NCBI RefSeq assembly: GCF_002115785.1 | Contig: NZ_JFJY01000003.1 | Span: 124,001 to 188,000, forward strand | Length of the DNA stretch: 64,000 nucleotides | Direction of reading: 5' to 3' | From: Thalassospira sp. MCCC 1A03138 | GTDB taxonomy: Bacteria > Pseudomonadota > Alphaproteobacteria > Rhodospirillales > Thalassospiraceae | Shown here: positions 45,896 through 54,860 of the stretch, in pieces | Layout of the letters: every line of letters begins with the position of its first letter | Position numbering within the stretch: position 1 is the stretch's first letter | Translations under genes and position numbers: made by a program | The notes under the pieces: generated by a model | Told to the model about the DNA's origin: nothing | Seen by the model: the letters and a program-made list of their open reading frames with translations, nothing else | The model's database searches: none

Positions 45896-45960
45896 TCACC
45901 TTTTTCAACCAAACGACCGGGCGCAGCACGCATTGCGCCCGGCAAACTGTCGGACACGTC

Positions 45961-46602
45961 ATGACCACCTATCTGCAACCCGACAGGGACTGCCTGCTTT
46001 GCCCGCGCCTTGTTGAGTTCCGCCGCGCCAATCAGGCAAAGTTTCCCGATTTTTATAACGGCCCCGTCCGCCCGTTCGGCCCCCTTGACGCCCGTCTACT
46101 TGTCGTCGGTCTTGCCCCGGGGGTAAAGGGTGCCAACGCAACCGGCCGTCCTTTCACCGGTGATTATGCCGGTGATCTGCTTTACGGCACGCTCAAGAAA
46201 TTTGGCTTCGCCACGGGCACCTATGCAAAGCGCCCCGATGACGGGCTTGAACTGGTTGATTGCCGGATCACCAATGCCGTCAAATGCGTACCGCCTGAAA
46301 ACAAGCCGACAGGCCCCGAAGCCAATACCTGCCGCCCCTTCCTGATCAGTGAATTTGCCGCGATGAAAAACCTTTCGGCCATTCTGTGCCTTGGACAGGT
46401 GGCCCATCAGGCAATGCTGCGCACCTTTGGCCTGAAGCTTTCATCCCTGAAATTCGGTCATGGGGCATCCCATCAGATGGAAAACGGGATTACACTGTTT
46501 GATAGCTATCACTGTTCGCGTTACAACACCCAGACCTATCGCCTGACGCCAGAGATGTTTGAAAACGTCTTTGTCGATATCCGCGCACATCTGGACCGTT
46601 AA
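45961..46602 (+). CDS. Uracil-DNA glycosylase, family 5 (UDGb type)
   Basis: This enzyme removes uracil and some other deaminated bases from DNA. In the 213 residues the family-5 motif is [20 protein letters not shown] (50-69); the polar catalytic residue of family 1 is absent, as expected for UDGb. Four cysteines, C11, C14, C109 and C124, are placed to bind a 4Fe-4S cluster. The C-terminal [11 protein letters not shown] is the HPSxxN-like motif. recQ starts one base after its stop, so the two genes are cotranscribed. Confidence 0.93.
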   Translation: MTTYLQPDRDCLLCPRLVEFRRANQAKFPDFYNGPVRPFGPLDARLLVVGLAPGVKGANATGRPFTGDYAGDLLYGTLKKFGFATGTYAKRPDDGLELVDCRITNAVKCVPPENKPTGPEANTCRPFLISEFAAMKNLSAILCLGQVAHQAMLRTFGLKLSSLKFGHGASHQMENGITLFDSYHCSRYNTQTYRLTPEMFENVFVDIRAHLDR

Positions 46603-46603
46603 A

Positions 46604-48454
46604 TTGCCCGATACAGCCCCCCTACCTGGCTTGCTCGACCGACCTGCGCAACGTCTGCCGATTGACGTCCTGCGGGACGTTTTCGGCTATGATAGCTTCC
46701 GCGGTCAGCAGGCCGAAATCATCGATCATGTGATTGCCGGAAACGATGCGCTGGTCCTGATGCCGACCGGTGGTGGCAAATCTTTGTGTTATCAGATCCC
46801 TGCCCTTTGTCGTTCGGGAACGGCAATTGTTGTATCGCCCCTGATTGCCTTGATGAAGGATCAGGTCGATGCGCTAAGCCAGCTTGGCGTCAAGGCTGCC
46901 TTTATCAATTCAACACTTTCCCCGGACGCGGCGCGCGAAATCGAAACCCGCGCGATTGATGGCGATATCGATCTGCTTTATGTCGCCCCGGAACGGTTTG
47001 CGACGGATCGTTTTCTGAACCTGCTTGACCGGATCAGCATATCACTGTTTGCCATTGACGAAGCACACTGTGTTTCGCAATGGGGGCATGATTTCCGCCC
47101 GGAATACCGTCGGCTTGACCTTCTGCCAACGCGTTTCCCGCATGTACCGCGGGTTGCCTTGACCGCAACCGCGGACACGCCAACCCGCAAGGACATTGCC
47201 GAGAACCTGCATCTGACAAATGCGCAGTGCTTCCTGACCGGCTTTGACCGCCCGAACATTACCTATCGGATCGAAACAAAGGGAAATTCGAAGCAGCGCC
47301 TTCTGTCGTTCCTGAACCGTGAACATGCCGAAGATGCGGGGATTGTCTATTGCCTGTCGCGTCGCAAGACCGAGGATGTCGCGCAATGGCTTACCGATAA
47401 CTGTCGCCCGGCCTTGCCTTATCACGCAGGTCTGACACAGGAAACAAGACAGCTTCATCAGGACAGGTTCCTGCGCGAAGACGGTCTGATCATTTGCGCC
47501 ACGGTCGCCTTTGGCATGGGGATCGACAAGCCGAATGTCCGATTTGTCGCCCACCTGAACCTGCCCAAGAGCATGGAAGCCTATTATCAGGAAACCGGCC
47601 GTGCGGGCCGCGATGGCCTTCCGGCCAATGCATGGATGAATTACGATCTGTCCGATATCGTTTCCATCCGTTCCATGCTGGCATCATCCGATGCGCCCGA
47701 CAGTCAGAAACGCATCGAAAGCCGCAAACTCGATGCTTTAGTCGGCCTTGCCGAAACCACAAAATGCCGTCGACAGGTCATTTTGTCCTATTTCGGTGAA
47801 GAGGATGCAAAACCCTGCGGCAATTGCGATACCTGCCTTGAACCGGTTGATACCTGGGACGCAACCGAGGCCTCCCGCAAGGCACTTTCGGCGGTTTATC
47901 GCACCGGACAGCGGTTCGGTCCGGCCCACATCATCGAAGTTCTGATGGGACGCAAGACCGAAAAAATCCGTCAGAACAGCCATGACGATCTTTCCGTCTA
48001 CGGTATTGGCAAGGATGTCTCACAGCCGCAATGGCGGTCGGTTTTCCGCCAGTTGCTAGCCATGGGATATCTTCAGGTCGATGTCGAGGGGCACGGTGGG
48101 GTTTACCTGACCGAAGAATCCCGCCCCGTCCTGCGGGGTGAAAAAGTCGTTGAAATGCGCAAGGACCCGGGCGAAAGCAAGCGCACCATGACCAAGCGCC
48201 TGCGCGATTTCGATACCGAGTTCGAGAACGAGGAAGATCGTGATCTGTGGGAACGCCTGCGCACCCTGCGGCGCGAACTTGCCACCAGCCAGAATGTTCC
48301 GCCTTATGTCATTTTCAGTGACAGAACGCTTTGGGAAATGGTCCGCTTCAAACCACGGACATTGCAGGATATGGCATCAATCAACGGGGTTGGCGTCAAG
48401 AAGCTCGACCAGTACGGGCTGGTGTTTCTTGATGTGATGGACGGTCGGCGCTAA
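46604..48454 (+). CDS. recQ: ATP-dependent DNA helicase RecQ
   Basis: RecQ unwinds DNA at stalled forks and during recombination. The TTG at 46604 gives 616 residues starting [10 protein letters not shown]; a further in-frame TTG at 46559 lies inside the preceding gene and is less likely. Walker A is [12 protein letters not shown]. The DEAH-type box is [17 protein letters not shown]. The zinc-binding cysteines follow in [10 protein letters not shown], then the winged-helix RQC domain. An HRDC domain is at the C-terminus (about 540-610, [17 protein letters not shown]). The start codon is poor and there is only a weak ribosome site, so translation may depend on coupling with the glycosylase gene. 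Confidence 0.94.
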   Translation: MPDTAPLPGLLDRPAQRLPIDVLRDVFGYDSFRGQQAEIIDHVIAGNDALVLMPTGGGKSLCYQIPALCRSGTAIVVSPLIALMKDQVDALSQLGVKAAFINSTLSPDAAREIETRAIDGDIDLLYVAPERFATDRFLNLLDRISISLFAIDEAHCVSQWGHDFRPEYRRLDLLPTRFPHVPRVALTATADTPTRKDIAENLHLTNAQCFLTGFDRPNITYRIETKGNSKQRLLSFLNREHAEDAGIVYCLSRRKTEDVAQWLTDNCRPALPYHAGLTQETRQLHQDRFLREDGLIICATVAFGMGIDKPNVRFVAHLNLPKSMEAYYQETGRAGRDGLPANAWMNYDLSDIVSIRSMLASSDAPDSQKRIESRKLDALVGLAETTKCRRQVILSYFGEEDAKPCGNCDTCLEPVDTWDATEASRKALSAVYRTGQRFGPAHIIEVLMGRKTEKIRQNSHDDLSVYGIGKDVSQPQWRSVFRQLLAMGYLQVDVEGHGGVYLTEESRPVLRGEKVVEMRKDPGESKRTMTKRLRDFDTEFENEEDRDLWERLRTLRRELATSQNVPPYVIFSDRTLWEMVRFKPRTLQDMASINGVGVKKLDQYGLVFLDVMDGRR

Positions 48455-48461
48455 ATCGGTT

Positions 48462-49058
48462 CTATGATCCGGCCAATGCCTGCCGGATGGCGGAAATCAC
48501 CTGATCATCTTCCGGCTTGATCCGGGTGGAAAAACTGGCAACCAGATTGCCGTTCGGATCGACCAGATATTTGTGGAAATTCCATTTCGGGGCCTGATCG
48601 CTGCCAAGTTCCGCCTCCGCCCATTTAAAGAACGGATGCGCATCGTCTCCGCGAACCGACTGTTTGGTGGCCATCGGGAAATCGACATCAAAATTGACGG
48701 TGCAGAAATCCTTGATTTCGCTGTCATCGGCATATTCCTGCCCACCGAAATCGCCCGAAGGAACCCCCAGAACAACAAGTCCATCGGCCCGATAATCCGA
48801 CCATAGCGCCTGAAGCCCGGTATATTGCGGGGTGTAACCACACATCGACGCCGTATTGACGACCAGAACCGCCTTGCCGCGATAATCGGCAAGGTCGATT
48901 TCGCCCCCGTCAATTGATGGGAATGAAAAATCGTGAGCATTCATCTCTTTATCGCTGGCTATGGCAGAATTTCCAATTATCAGGCAAATCAGTCCGCATA
49001 AACCGGACTTCAACAGATTCCGCATTCCGTTTTCGAAAGTTCTGATTTTCCTAGCCAT
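48462..49058 (-). CDS. Exported glutathione-peroxidase-family protein
   Basis: A 198-residue thiol peroxidase of the GPx family, which reduces hydroperoxides. The catalytic triad is C73 in NTASMCGYTPQY, Q107 in GDFGGQEY and W159 in APKWNFHKYLVD. The codon at C73 is TGC, so it is a cysteine and not a selenocysteine enzyme. Unlike most bacterial GPx it has an N-terminal signal-peptide-like stretch, LLKSGLCGLICLIIGNSAIA, before SDKEMNAHDF, so export to the periplasm is predicted. A GGAAGAG site supports the ATG at 49058. It overlaps the end of the upstream molybdoenzyme gene by 8 bases. Confidence 0.87.
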   Translation of the reverse strand: MARKIRTFENGMRNLLKSGLCGLICLIIGNSAIASDKEMNAHDFSFPSIDGGEIDLADYRGKAVLVVNTASMCGYTPQYTGLQALWSDYRADGLVVLGVPSGDFGGQEYADDSEIKDFCTVNFDVDFPMATKQSVRGDDAHPFFKWAEAELGSDQAPKWNFHKYLVDPNGNLVASFSTRIKPEDDQVISAIRQALAGS

Positions 49059-49710
49059 ATCGCTCTTCCGTCCATGGATCGGCATTATTGTGATAACCGC
49101 GTACTTCCCAAAATCCGGGCTTGTCGATTTTGGAAAATGTAATCTGGCGAACCCATTTGGCACTTTTCCAGAAATAGAGCTTGGGGATGATCACGCGAAC
49201 CGGGCCACCATGTTCCTCGGTCAATGGCTCATCTTCCCAATGATGGGCCAGCAACACATCATCATCGATAAACTGATCAATCCGAACATTGGTCGTATAA
49301 CCGTCATGGGCGGTGAAGAGCACGTGGCGGGCGTCTGATGTCGGCTTTACCAGATCGGCAAGCGACAAGGCAGACACACCCTGCCAGTGATTGTCGTAAC
49401 GCGACCAACTGGTAACACAATGAATATCGTTCTTGGCCATAAAGGGCGGCAGATCAAGCAACTGGCCGAAATCAAGCGTGACCGGGTTTTCAACCTCGCC
49501 GTCAATCGTCAGGCGAAAATCATCCGTCCCGACATGCGGCGTAATGCCGAGATCAAGCACCGGCCAGTCCTTGACCTCGCGCTGGCCGGGCGGCAGGCGA
49601 TTTTCATGGGCATGATCGGCCTGTCCCGTCAAAAGGCGCCCGTTTTCCGCCCATTTCTGTTTCGCTTCGATCAGCTTTTCCTTGATCTTGCCACTGAAAC
49701 CATCAGCCAT
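49051..49710 (-). CDS. Sulfite-oxidase-type molybdopterin oxidoreductase
   Basis: A 219-residue protein of the oxidoreductase molybdopterin-binding domain family (sulfite oxidase/MsrP fold). The molybdenum-ligating cysteine is C98 in DIHCVTSWSRYDNHWQG. Conserved cofactor-pocket segments are FTAHDGYTTN, HHWEDEPLTEEHGGPVR, KLYFWKSAKWVR and PGFWEVRGYHN. There is no signal peptide, so unlike MsrP it should be cytoplasmic. The N-terminal 45 residues are charged and probably flexible. The substrate is unknown. It overlaps the GPx-like gene, suggesting a shared oxidative-stress role (inference). Confidence 0.88.
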   Translation of the reverse strand: MADGFSGKIKEKLIEAKQKWAENGRLLTGQADHAHENRLPPGQREVKDWPVLDLGITPHVGTDDFRLTIDGEVENPVTLDFGQLLDLPPFMAKNDIHCVTSWSRYDNHWQGVSALSLADLVKPTSDARHVLFTAHDGYTTNVRIDQFIDDDVLLAHHWEDEPLTEEHGGPVRVIIPKLYFWKSAKWVRQITFSKIDKPGFWEVRGYHNNADPWTEERYG

Positions 49711-49737
49711 TCATCATCCTCCCTGACCACATCATAC

Positions 49738-49777
49738 GAAAAATGGCGCAGTCATGTTCACCATGTCTGCGCCATTT
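49738..49777 (-). terminator. Terminator of smpB
   Basis: The long stem AAATGGCGCAG...CATG/CATG...CTGCGCCATTT, with one mismatch, is followed on the minus strand by five T. It separates smpB from the molybdoenzyme gene. Confidence 0.88.
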
Positions 49778-49829
49778 ATGCATTCTATCGCCATTGGCAA
49801 GCAATACACATGCTTGCGAGGCAGGACTA

Positions 49830-50306
49830 TTATCCGAAATCCCGCATGATCCGGGCCTTGTCACGCTGCCAGTCACGTTCCTTGACCGCCTCGCGCTTAT
49901 CAGCCTTTTTCTTGCCTTCCGCGATCGCCAGTTCAAGCTTGGCGATGCCACGGTCATTGAAATAAAGCTTCACCGGAACAAGGGTGAACCCCTTCTTGTT
50001 CAGGGCATCGCTCATTTTCGTGATTTCGCGTTTATGCAGAAGCAACTTGCGCGGACGGCGTTCTTCATGGCCGAACGGCATCTTGCTTTGATATTCCGGA
50101 ATATAGGCATTAATCAGCCAGATCTCGCCGTTCTTTTCTTCGGCATAGGATTCCTGAATGTTCCCCTTGCCGTCACGAAGCGACTTGACCTCGGTCCCGC
50201 GCAGGGCGACCCCGGCTTCAAAAGTTTCCGTCAGGAAAAAATCAAACCGGGCCCGCCTGTTTTGCGCGACGACCTTATTATTGCTGTCTTCTTTTTTGGG
50301 TGCCAT
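49830..50306 (-). CDS. smpB: SsrA-binding protein SmpB
   Basis: SmpB brings tmRNA to stalled ribosomes. The 158-residue protein shows [39 protein letters not shown] and LHKREITKM, all family hallmarks. The C-terminal basic tail [20 protein letters not shown]-like stretch inserts into the mRNA channel. It follows dapA with a 30-base gap; dapA-smpB is a conserved alphaproteobacterial pair. The tmRNA gene ssrA was not found in the window. Confidence 0.96.
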   Translation of the reverse strand: MAPKKEDSNNKVVAQNRRARFDFFLTETFEAGVALRGTEVKSLRDGKGNIQESYAEEKNGEIWLINAYIPEYQSKMPFGHEERRPRKLLLHKREITKMSDALNKKGFTLVPVKLYFNDRGIAKLELAIAEGKKKADKREAVKERDWQRDKARIMRDFG

Positions 50307-50336
50307 TACAACAACTTGTAGGCCGAAATTAATCCC

Positions 50337-51215
50337 TTAGGACAAAATTCCGGCAGTGCGCAGCGCGGATTCAACGCGCTGCTTGGATTCTTCGGTAATC
50401 TCGACCATCGGCAAACGCATGTGGCTGCCGCAAAGGCCAAGAAGCTCGGCTGCATATTTGACCGGTCCCGGGCTGGTTTCGCAGAACATCGCCTTGTGAA
50501 CCGGCAGAAGTCGATAATTCAACTCCTGAACCTTGGCGATGTTCCCGGCTGCCCATGCGGTATGCAATTCCGCGCAAAGCTTCGGTGCGATGTTGGACGT
50601 GACCGAAATGCAGCCATGCCCGCCCTGCGCCAGGAACGGAACAATGGTGCCGTCTTCGCCCGACAACTGGCAGAAATCCGTCCCTGCCGCCAAACGCGTC
50701 AATGCCGGACGTTCCAGATCGCTGGTCGCGTCCTTCACACCGACGATACGCGGCAATTTCGAAAGCTGCGCCATCGTATCAACCGACATGTCCACGACCG
50801 ACCGGCCCGGAATGTTGTAGATCACGATCGGAATATCGGTCGCGTCATGAATAGCCTTGTAATGCGCATACAGGCCACGCTGACCGGGTTTATTGTAATA
50901 CGGTGTTACAACAAGTGCCGCATCGGCCCCGGCATTCTGGGCATGACGGGTCAGCGAAATCGCTTCGGCGGTCGAATTTGAGCCCGTTCCGGCAATAACC
51001 GGGCCGCGGCCCTTGGCAACTTCAAGTGCCAGTTCGACAACGCGGTGGTGTTCCGCATGGCTCAAAGTCGGCGATTCACCTGTGGTTCCGACCGGCACAA
51101 CACCGGTCGTGCCCTGTTTAAGCTGCCAATCCACAAACGACTGGAACGCTTTCTCATCGATTGCACCATCCTGCGTGAACGGTGTAATCAAAGCGGTAAT
51201 CGAACCCTTAAACAT
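50337..51215 (-). CDS. dapA: 4-hydroxy-tetrahydrodipicolinate synthase
   Basis: DapA condenses pyruvate with aspartate semialdehyde in lysine and diaminopimelate synthesis. The start at 51215 gives the standard 292 residues, with GGAG six bases upstream. The Schiff-base lysine is K161 in GVKDATSDLERP and the catalytic tyrosine Y133 in VIYNIPGRS, at the same positions as in E. coli. GTTGESPTL is the pyruvate-site loop. It is divergent from the lytic transglycosylase gene and followed by smpB. Confidence 0.96.
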   Translation of the reverse strand: MFKGSITALITPFTQDGAIDEKAFQSFVDWQLKQGTTGVVPVGTTGESPTLSHAEHHRVVELALEVAKGRGPVIAGTGSNSTAEAISLTRHAQNAGADAALVVTPYYNKPGQRGLYAHYKAIHDATDIPIVIYNIPGRSVVDMSVDTMAQLSKLPRIVGVKDATSDLERPALTRLAAGTDFCQLSGEDGTIVPFLAQGGHGCISVTSNIAPKLCAELHTAWAAGNIAKVQELNYRLLPVHKAMFCETSPGPVKYAAELLGLCGSHMRLPMVEITEESKQRVESALRTAGILS

Positions 51216-51424
51216 CGATATCTCCAAATCTTATCGTGGATTGAAAGCGACGCGAAAATAGCGGCTGTTAAGGCATCCGGCAAGCGTCTGTATACATTAA
51301 AGCGCGCCTTGTTTGATCAAGGTTACTCTTTCCTCTTACGACCGATTGGCAATTGGCTGTTTCACTGCCATAATAAGGGTGTCTGGAGCGCATTACCTGC
51401 CGTAAGGCAAAAGGGGAATTTTAA

Positions 51425-53467
51425 ATGGCGCATGCGTCTTTCCGCGGTGTTTCGATCTGCGCATTGGCACTCGGTATGTTCACTTTGCTGACGCCGATTG
51501 GCGATAAGGCATTGGCCGCAAGTCAGGATAAAAATATCCTGACCGAACTGCCGCCATCACCGGCGTTTTCGTCGGTTAGCCGTGCGCGGCTGAATGTTTT
51601 TCTTGATGCGCTGGAAGACGGCCGCACAAAAACATTCGAAAAACTTCTTCCAAACTTTGACGACCCGCTGCTTCAGAAAGCCAGCGAGTGGATGTGGCTG
51701 ATCAGCCCGAATTCCGGTCGCAGTTTCGAAGAAATCACAAATTTCATTGATGCCAATCCGAAATGGCCCAGTCAGTCACTGCTGCGTCAGCGCGCCGAAG
51801 AAGCCATGACCGATGCCGTTCCAGACGATGTCGTTCTGGCATGGTTCAAGCGGTCCGCCCCGGTTACAGCAGACGGTGCCACCCGCCAGATAAAGGCGCT
51901 TCTGGTGACTGGCGAAATCGAAGCCGCAACCACCCTCATACGCAACAGCTGGGTGAATGAAAATTTCGGCACCGGTCAGGAAAAACGTTTTCTGGATCGA
52001 TACGGCAAATATATCGATCAGGAAACCCATCAACAGCGCCTTGACCGTCTTCTGTGGGAAGGTCGTCTTGGACCGGCAAGCCGCACTGAAAAATATGTCA
52101 GCAAAGATTATCTTTTGCTGGCCAAGGCACGCGCAGCCTTGCGGTCGCTCGACCCCGGTGTTGACGGCGCAATCAACCGTGTCCCCAAGAAATACCAGAA
52201 CGATCCGGGCCTCATCTATGAACGCGTTCGCTGGCGCCGGATAAAGGACCGCGATCAGGAAGCGCGTGACCTGCTTCTCTCGCAGGCCAATGACCTCGCC
52301 TATATTTCAATCCGGCCGCAATACTGGTGGATTGAAAAGGCGATTCTTGCGCGCCGCGCCCTTCAGAAGGGGCATATTACCGATGCCTATCGTCTGGTTG
52401 CCAATCATGGCCAAAGTGATGCAGGCGATATCGCCGAGGCAGAATGGTTTGCCGGATGGATCGCCCTTGAATTCCTGGGCGATGCCCGCATCGCGCTGAC
52501 CCATTTCCAGAACCAGTATGACGTCGTGCAATACCCGATCAGCCGTGCGCGCGGGGCCTATTGGGCCGGCCGGGCCAACGATGCGATTGGGGACAAGGAA
52601 AAGGCGCGCGAATGGTACAGGCTGGCAGCCGATCACGCCCATACCTTCTATGGCCAGCTTGCCATTGATGCACTGGGTGCCAAGCCCACCTACTCTGTTG
52701 AACAACCCGTCCCGACGGAACAGCAACGCGCCGATTTCGAATCGCAGGAACTGACACAGGTTACCCGCAAACTTGGTGAGATGGGCCTTGGCAACATCAT
52801 TCGTCCGTTTGTCATGGCGCTTGTTTATGCGCATGACGAACCGGAATATCTCGCCATGGCAACCGATCTTGCGCGCGAATATGGCCGTGCCGACCTTGCA
52901 ATTATTGCCGCCAAGCGCAGCATCCGGACCGGTAGCGGATATCTGGATGCGGCCTATCCCGTTCATGAACAGGTACCGCTTGGTCACAATCCCGACCCCG
53001 CACTGGTCCATGCAATCATGCGCCAGGAAAGCCTGTTTAACCCCGAAGCCGTTTCGTCGGCCGGTGCACGCGGCCTGATGCAGTTGATGCCTGCAACCGC
53101 CGAACGCATGGCCAAGGATCTTGACCTTGAATATGAAACTGCACGTCTGACCGCAGATCCGGGCTTCAATATCTCGCTGGGGCGCGAATATCTCTCGAAA
53201 CTTCTGGATCGTTGGGATGGTGAAGAAATACTGACCATCGCAAGCTATAACGCCGGTCCAAGCCGCGTAAGACAGTGGATTGCAGAATATGGTGATCCAC
53301 GAGACGCCGATGTTGACCCGGTCGACTGGATCGAAATGATCCCCTATAGCGAGACACGCAATTACGTCCAGCGCGTTATGGAAGGCACCTATGTCTATCG
53401 CCGCCGCTTCGCACGCGACGAAATCGCAATGGGTCAGCAGGATGAAACACCCTCAAATTCCCAGTGA
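51425..53467 (+). CDS. slt: Soluble lytic murein transglycosylase
   Basis: A periplasmic enzyme that cleaves peptidoglycan between MurNAc and GlcNAc to give anhydro-ends. The 680-residue precursor has a signal peptide in the first 33 residues (VSICALALGMFTLLTPI...ALAA). The long middle is an alpha-superhelix like that of Slt70. The C-terminal SLT domain carries the catalytic glutamate E535 in IMRQESLFNPEAVSSAGARG, then LMQLMPATA and ITIASYNAGP-like LTIASYNAGPSRVRQW. A GGGGA site precedes the ATG. The divergent arrangement with dapA is common in this class. Confidence 0.94.
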   Translation: MAHASFRGVSICALALGMFTLLTPIGDKALAASQDKNILTELPPSPAFSSVSRARLNVFLDALEDGRTKTFEKLLPNFDDPLLQKASEWMWLISPNSGRSFEEITNFIDANPKWPSQSLLRQRAEEAMTDAVPDDVVLAWFKRSAPVTADGATRQIKALLVTGEIEAATTLIRNSWVNENFGTGQEKRFLDRYGKYIDQETHQQRLDRLLWEGRLGPASRTEKYVSKDYLLLAKARAALRSLDPGVDGAINRVPKKYQNDPGLIYERVRWRRIKDRDQEARDLLLSQANDLAYISIRPQYWWIEKAILARRALQKGHITDAYRLVANHGQSDAGDIAEAEWFAGWIALEFLGDARIALTHFQNQYDVVQYPISRARGAYWAGRANDAIGDKEKAREWYRLAADHAHTFYGQLAIDALGAKPTYSVEQPVPTEQQRADFESQELTQVTRKLGEMGLGNIIRPFVMALVYAHDEPEYLAMATDLAREYGRADLAIIAAKRSIRTGSGYLDAAYPVHEQVPLGHNPDPALVHAIMRQESLFNPEAVSSAGARGLMQLMPATAERMAKDLDLEYETARLTADPGFNISLGREYLSKLLDRWDGEEILTIASYNAGPSRVRQWIAEYGDPRDADVDPVDWIEMIPYSETRNYVQRVMEGTYVYRRRFARDEIAMGQQDETPSNSQ

Positions 53468-53574
53468 TTTGATCCAGCAACAGCGATCCGTTACGGACAG
53501 TTGAACCGTTTGCGGTTTGCCAAAGCGAACACCATATTCGATCAAACCCAGTTCGACAGATGAGGCCAGAGCAA

Positions 53575-54273
53575 ATGTCAGAAAATGCACTTACTTCCTG
53601 CCGCGCATTCGTTTTCGATGCCTATGGTACCCTGTTCGACGTTGGATCGGCCGTTGACCGGTTCAAGGAAACCATCGGGGATGAAGCAGACCGGCTTTCA
53701 AGTATCTGGCGCCAAAAGCAGCTTGAATATACATGGCTGCGCAGTCTGATGGGCGACTTCACGGATTTCTGGAATGTCACCGGTGACGCTCTTGATTACG
53801 CCATGGCAGCAACCGGAAAAAAAGACCCCGCCCTTCGCGCAAAACTTATGGAAACCTATCTGTCGCTTGATACTTTCCCCGAAGTTGTTGAAACCCTGAA
53901 AACACTTAAATCCCAAGGGCACAAGCTGGCGATCCTGTCGAACGGCGCCAAACATATGCTGATTTCAGCAGCAAAGGCATCCGGGATTCTATCACTGTTT
54001 GACCAGATCATCTGTGTGGATGATATCAAAACGTATAAACCGCACCCCGAGGTCTATCAGCTTGCGGTCGACCAGCTCGAATTGACGCCCGCCGAAATAT
54101 CATTCCAGTCGTCTAACGGATGGGATATTGCCGGTGCCGGGCATTTCGGGTTCCGCACGGCCTGGATCAACCGGACGCAGCAGCCAACAGAACGCCTGTC
54201 TCATAGCGCAGACGTGGTTTTAAAAGGCCTGGACGAGCTGCTGCCGCTAGTCGCACAGCCGGAAAAAGCCTGA
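53575..54273 (+). CDS. Haloacid dehalogenase, type II
   Basis: A 232-residue L-2-haloacid dehalogenase-type HAD protein. The nucleophile D15 is in VFDAYGTLFDVGS. Motif II is AILSNGAKHML, the catalytic lysine is in DDIKTYKPHPEVY, and the type II signature SSNGWDIAGAGHFGF follows. In characterised relatives these residues hydrolyse 2-haloacids with inversion. The natural substrate in an organism without known haloacids may differ. The ATG at 53575 starts MSENALTSCRAF; another ATG lies five codons upstream. It ends in a terminator. Confidence 0.88.
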   Translation: MSENALTSCRAFVFDAYGTLFDVGSAVDRFKETIGDEADRLSSIWRQKQLEYTWLRSLMGDFTDFWNVTGDALDYAMAATGKKDPALRAKLMETYLSLDTFPEVVETLKTLKSQGHKLAILSNGAKHMLISAAKASGILSLFDQIICVDDIKTYKPHPEVYQLAVDQLELTPAEISFQSSNGWDIAGAGHFGFRTAWINRTQQPTERLSHSADVVLKGLDELLPLVAQPEKA

Positions 54274-54320
54274 AAACCGGGCCCGCGAAGTACGCCAATT
54301 CCGATCAGACCGAATAAAGA

Positions 54321-54357
54321 AAACCCGGAAAAGCGATTTGCAGCTTTTCCGGGTTTT
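54321..54357. terminator. Bidirectional terminator after the dehalogenase
   Basis: The stem AAACCCGGAAAAGC/GCTTTTCCGGGTTT lies between the convergent dehalogenase and bactofilin genes. Confidence 0.93.
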
Positions 54358-54401
54358 ATATTCTTTGCTGGCCTGCGGGAAAGATTGCCAACACAAACCT
54401 T

Positions 54402-54860
54402 TTATTGTTTGTGTTCTTTCTTCACGTTCGCGGCAACGATCTGACCGGCCTGAATGACGGTAAGACCGCCCTCTTCGACGGCACCTTCAATGCGACGGCA
54501 ATGGCCTTCGATATGGGCACCCGGTTCGATCGACAGGCTTTCATGAAGGATATCGCCCAGCATACGGGCCGTTTCTGCGAGTGAAACGTCACGGGCGCGA
54601 ACCTGACCGGTGACAGAACCACAAATGCGAACCTTTTCGGCGACAATCTCGCCGCGGACTTCGCCGTTCTGACCAATTGTCAGGGTACGCGTGCGAATGT
54701 CGCCATTCACAAAACCGTCCACCTGAACATCTGATTCAGAGATCAGATCACCGGTAACCCGAAGATCGGAATTGATAATCGACAGACCGCCTCTTTTCTC
54801 GGTCACCGAATTATGGGAATTAGTCGTTGTCTGCTGTCTCTTGCTCGTTTTTGAAAACAT
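54402..54860 (-). CDS. Bactofilin family cytoskeletal protein
   Basis: Bactofilins polymerise into membrane-attached filaments that localise cell-wall enzymes. The 152-residue protein has a short polar N-terminus (MFSKTSKRQQTTTN), then the DUF583 right-handed beta-helix at about 30-130. Its repeats read DVQVDGFVNGDIRT, TIGQNGEVRGEIVAE, VRICGSVTGQVRARDV and LSIEPGAHIEGHCR. The ATG at 54860 lies inside the 3' end of the upstream M23 peptidase gene; the 41-base overlap is in a different frame. That linkage and the known bactofilin/M23 partnerships suggest a joint role in local peptidoglycan remodelling. Confidence 0.93.
   Translation of the reverse strand: MFSKTSKRQQTTTNSHNSVTEKRGGLSIINSDLRVTGDLISESDVQVDGFVNGDIRTRTLTIGQNGEVRGEIVAEKVRICGSVTGQVRARDVSLAETARMLGDILHESLSIEPGAHIEGHCRRIEGAVEEGGLTVIQAGQIVAANVKKEHKQ

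Noticed and set aside
48840-48842. Possible selenocysteine codon in the GPx-like protein
   Set aside because: The active-site codon reads TGC (minus strand), so it is an ordinary cysteine.
49830-50336. tmRNA gene near smpB
   Set aside because: Flanking gaps are too short and contain no tRNA-like ends.
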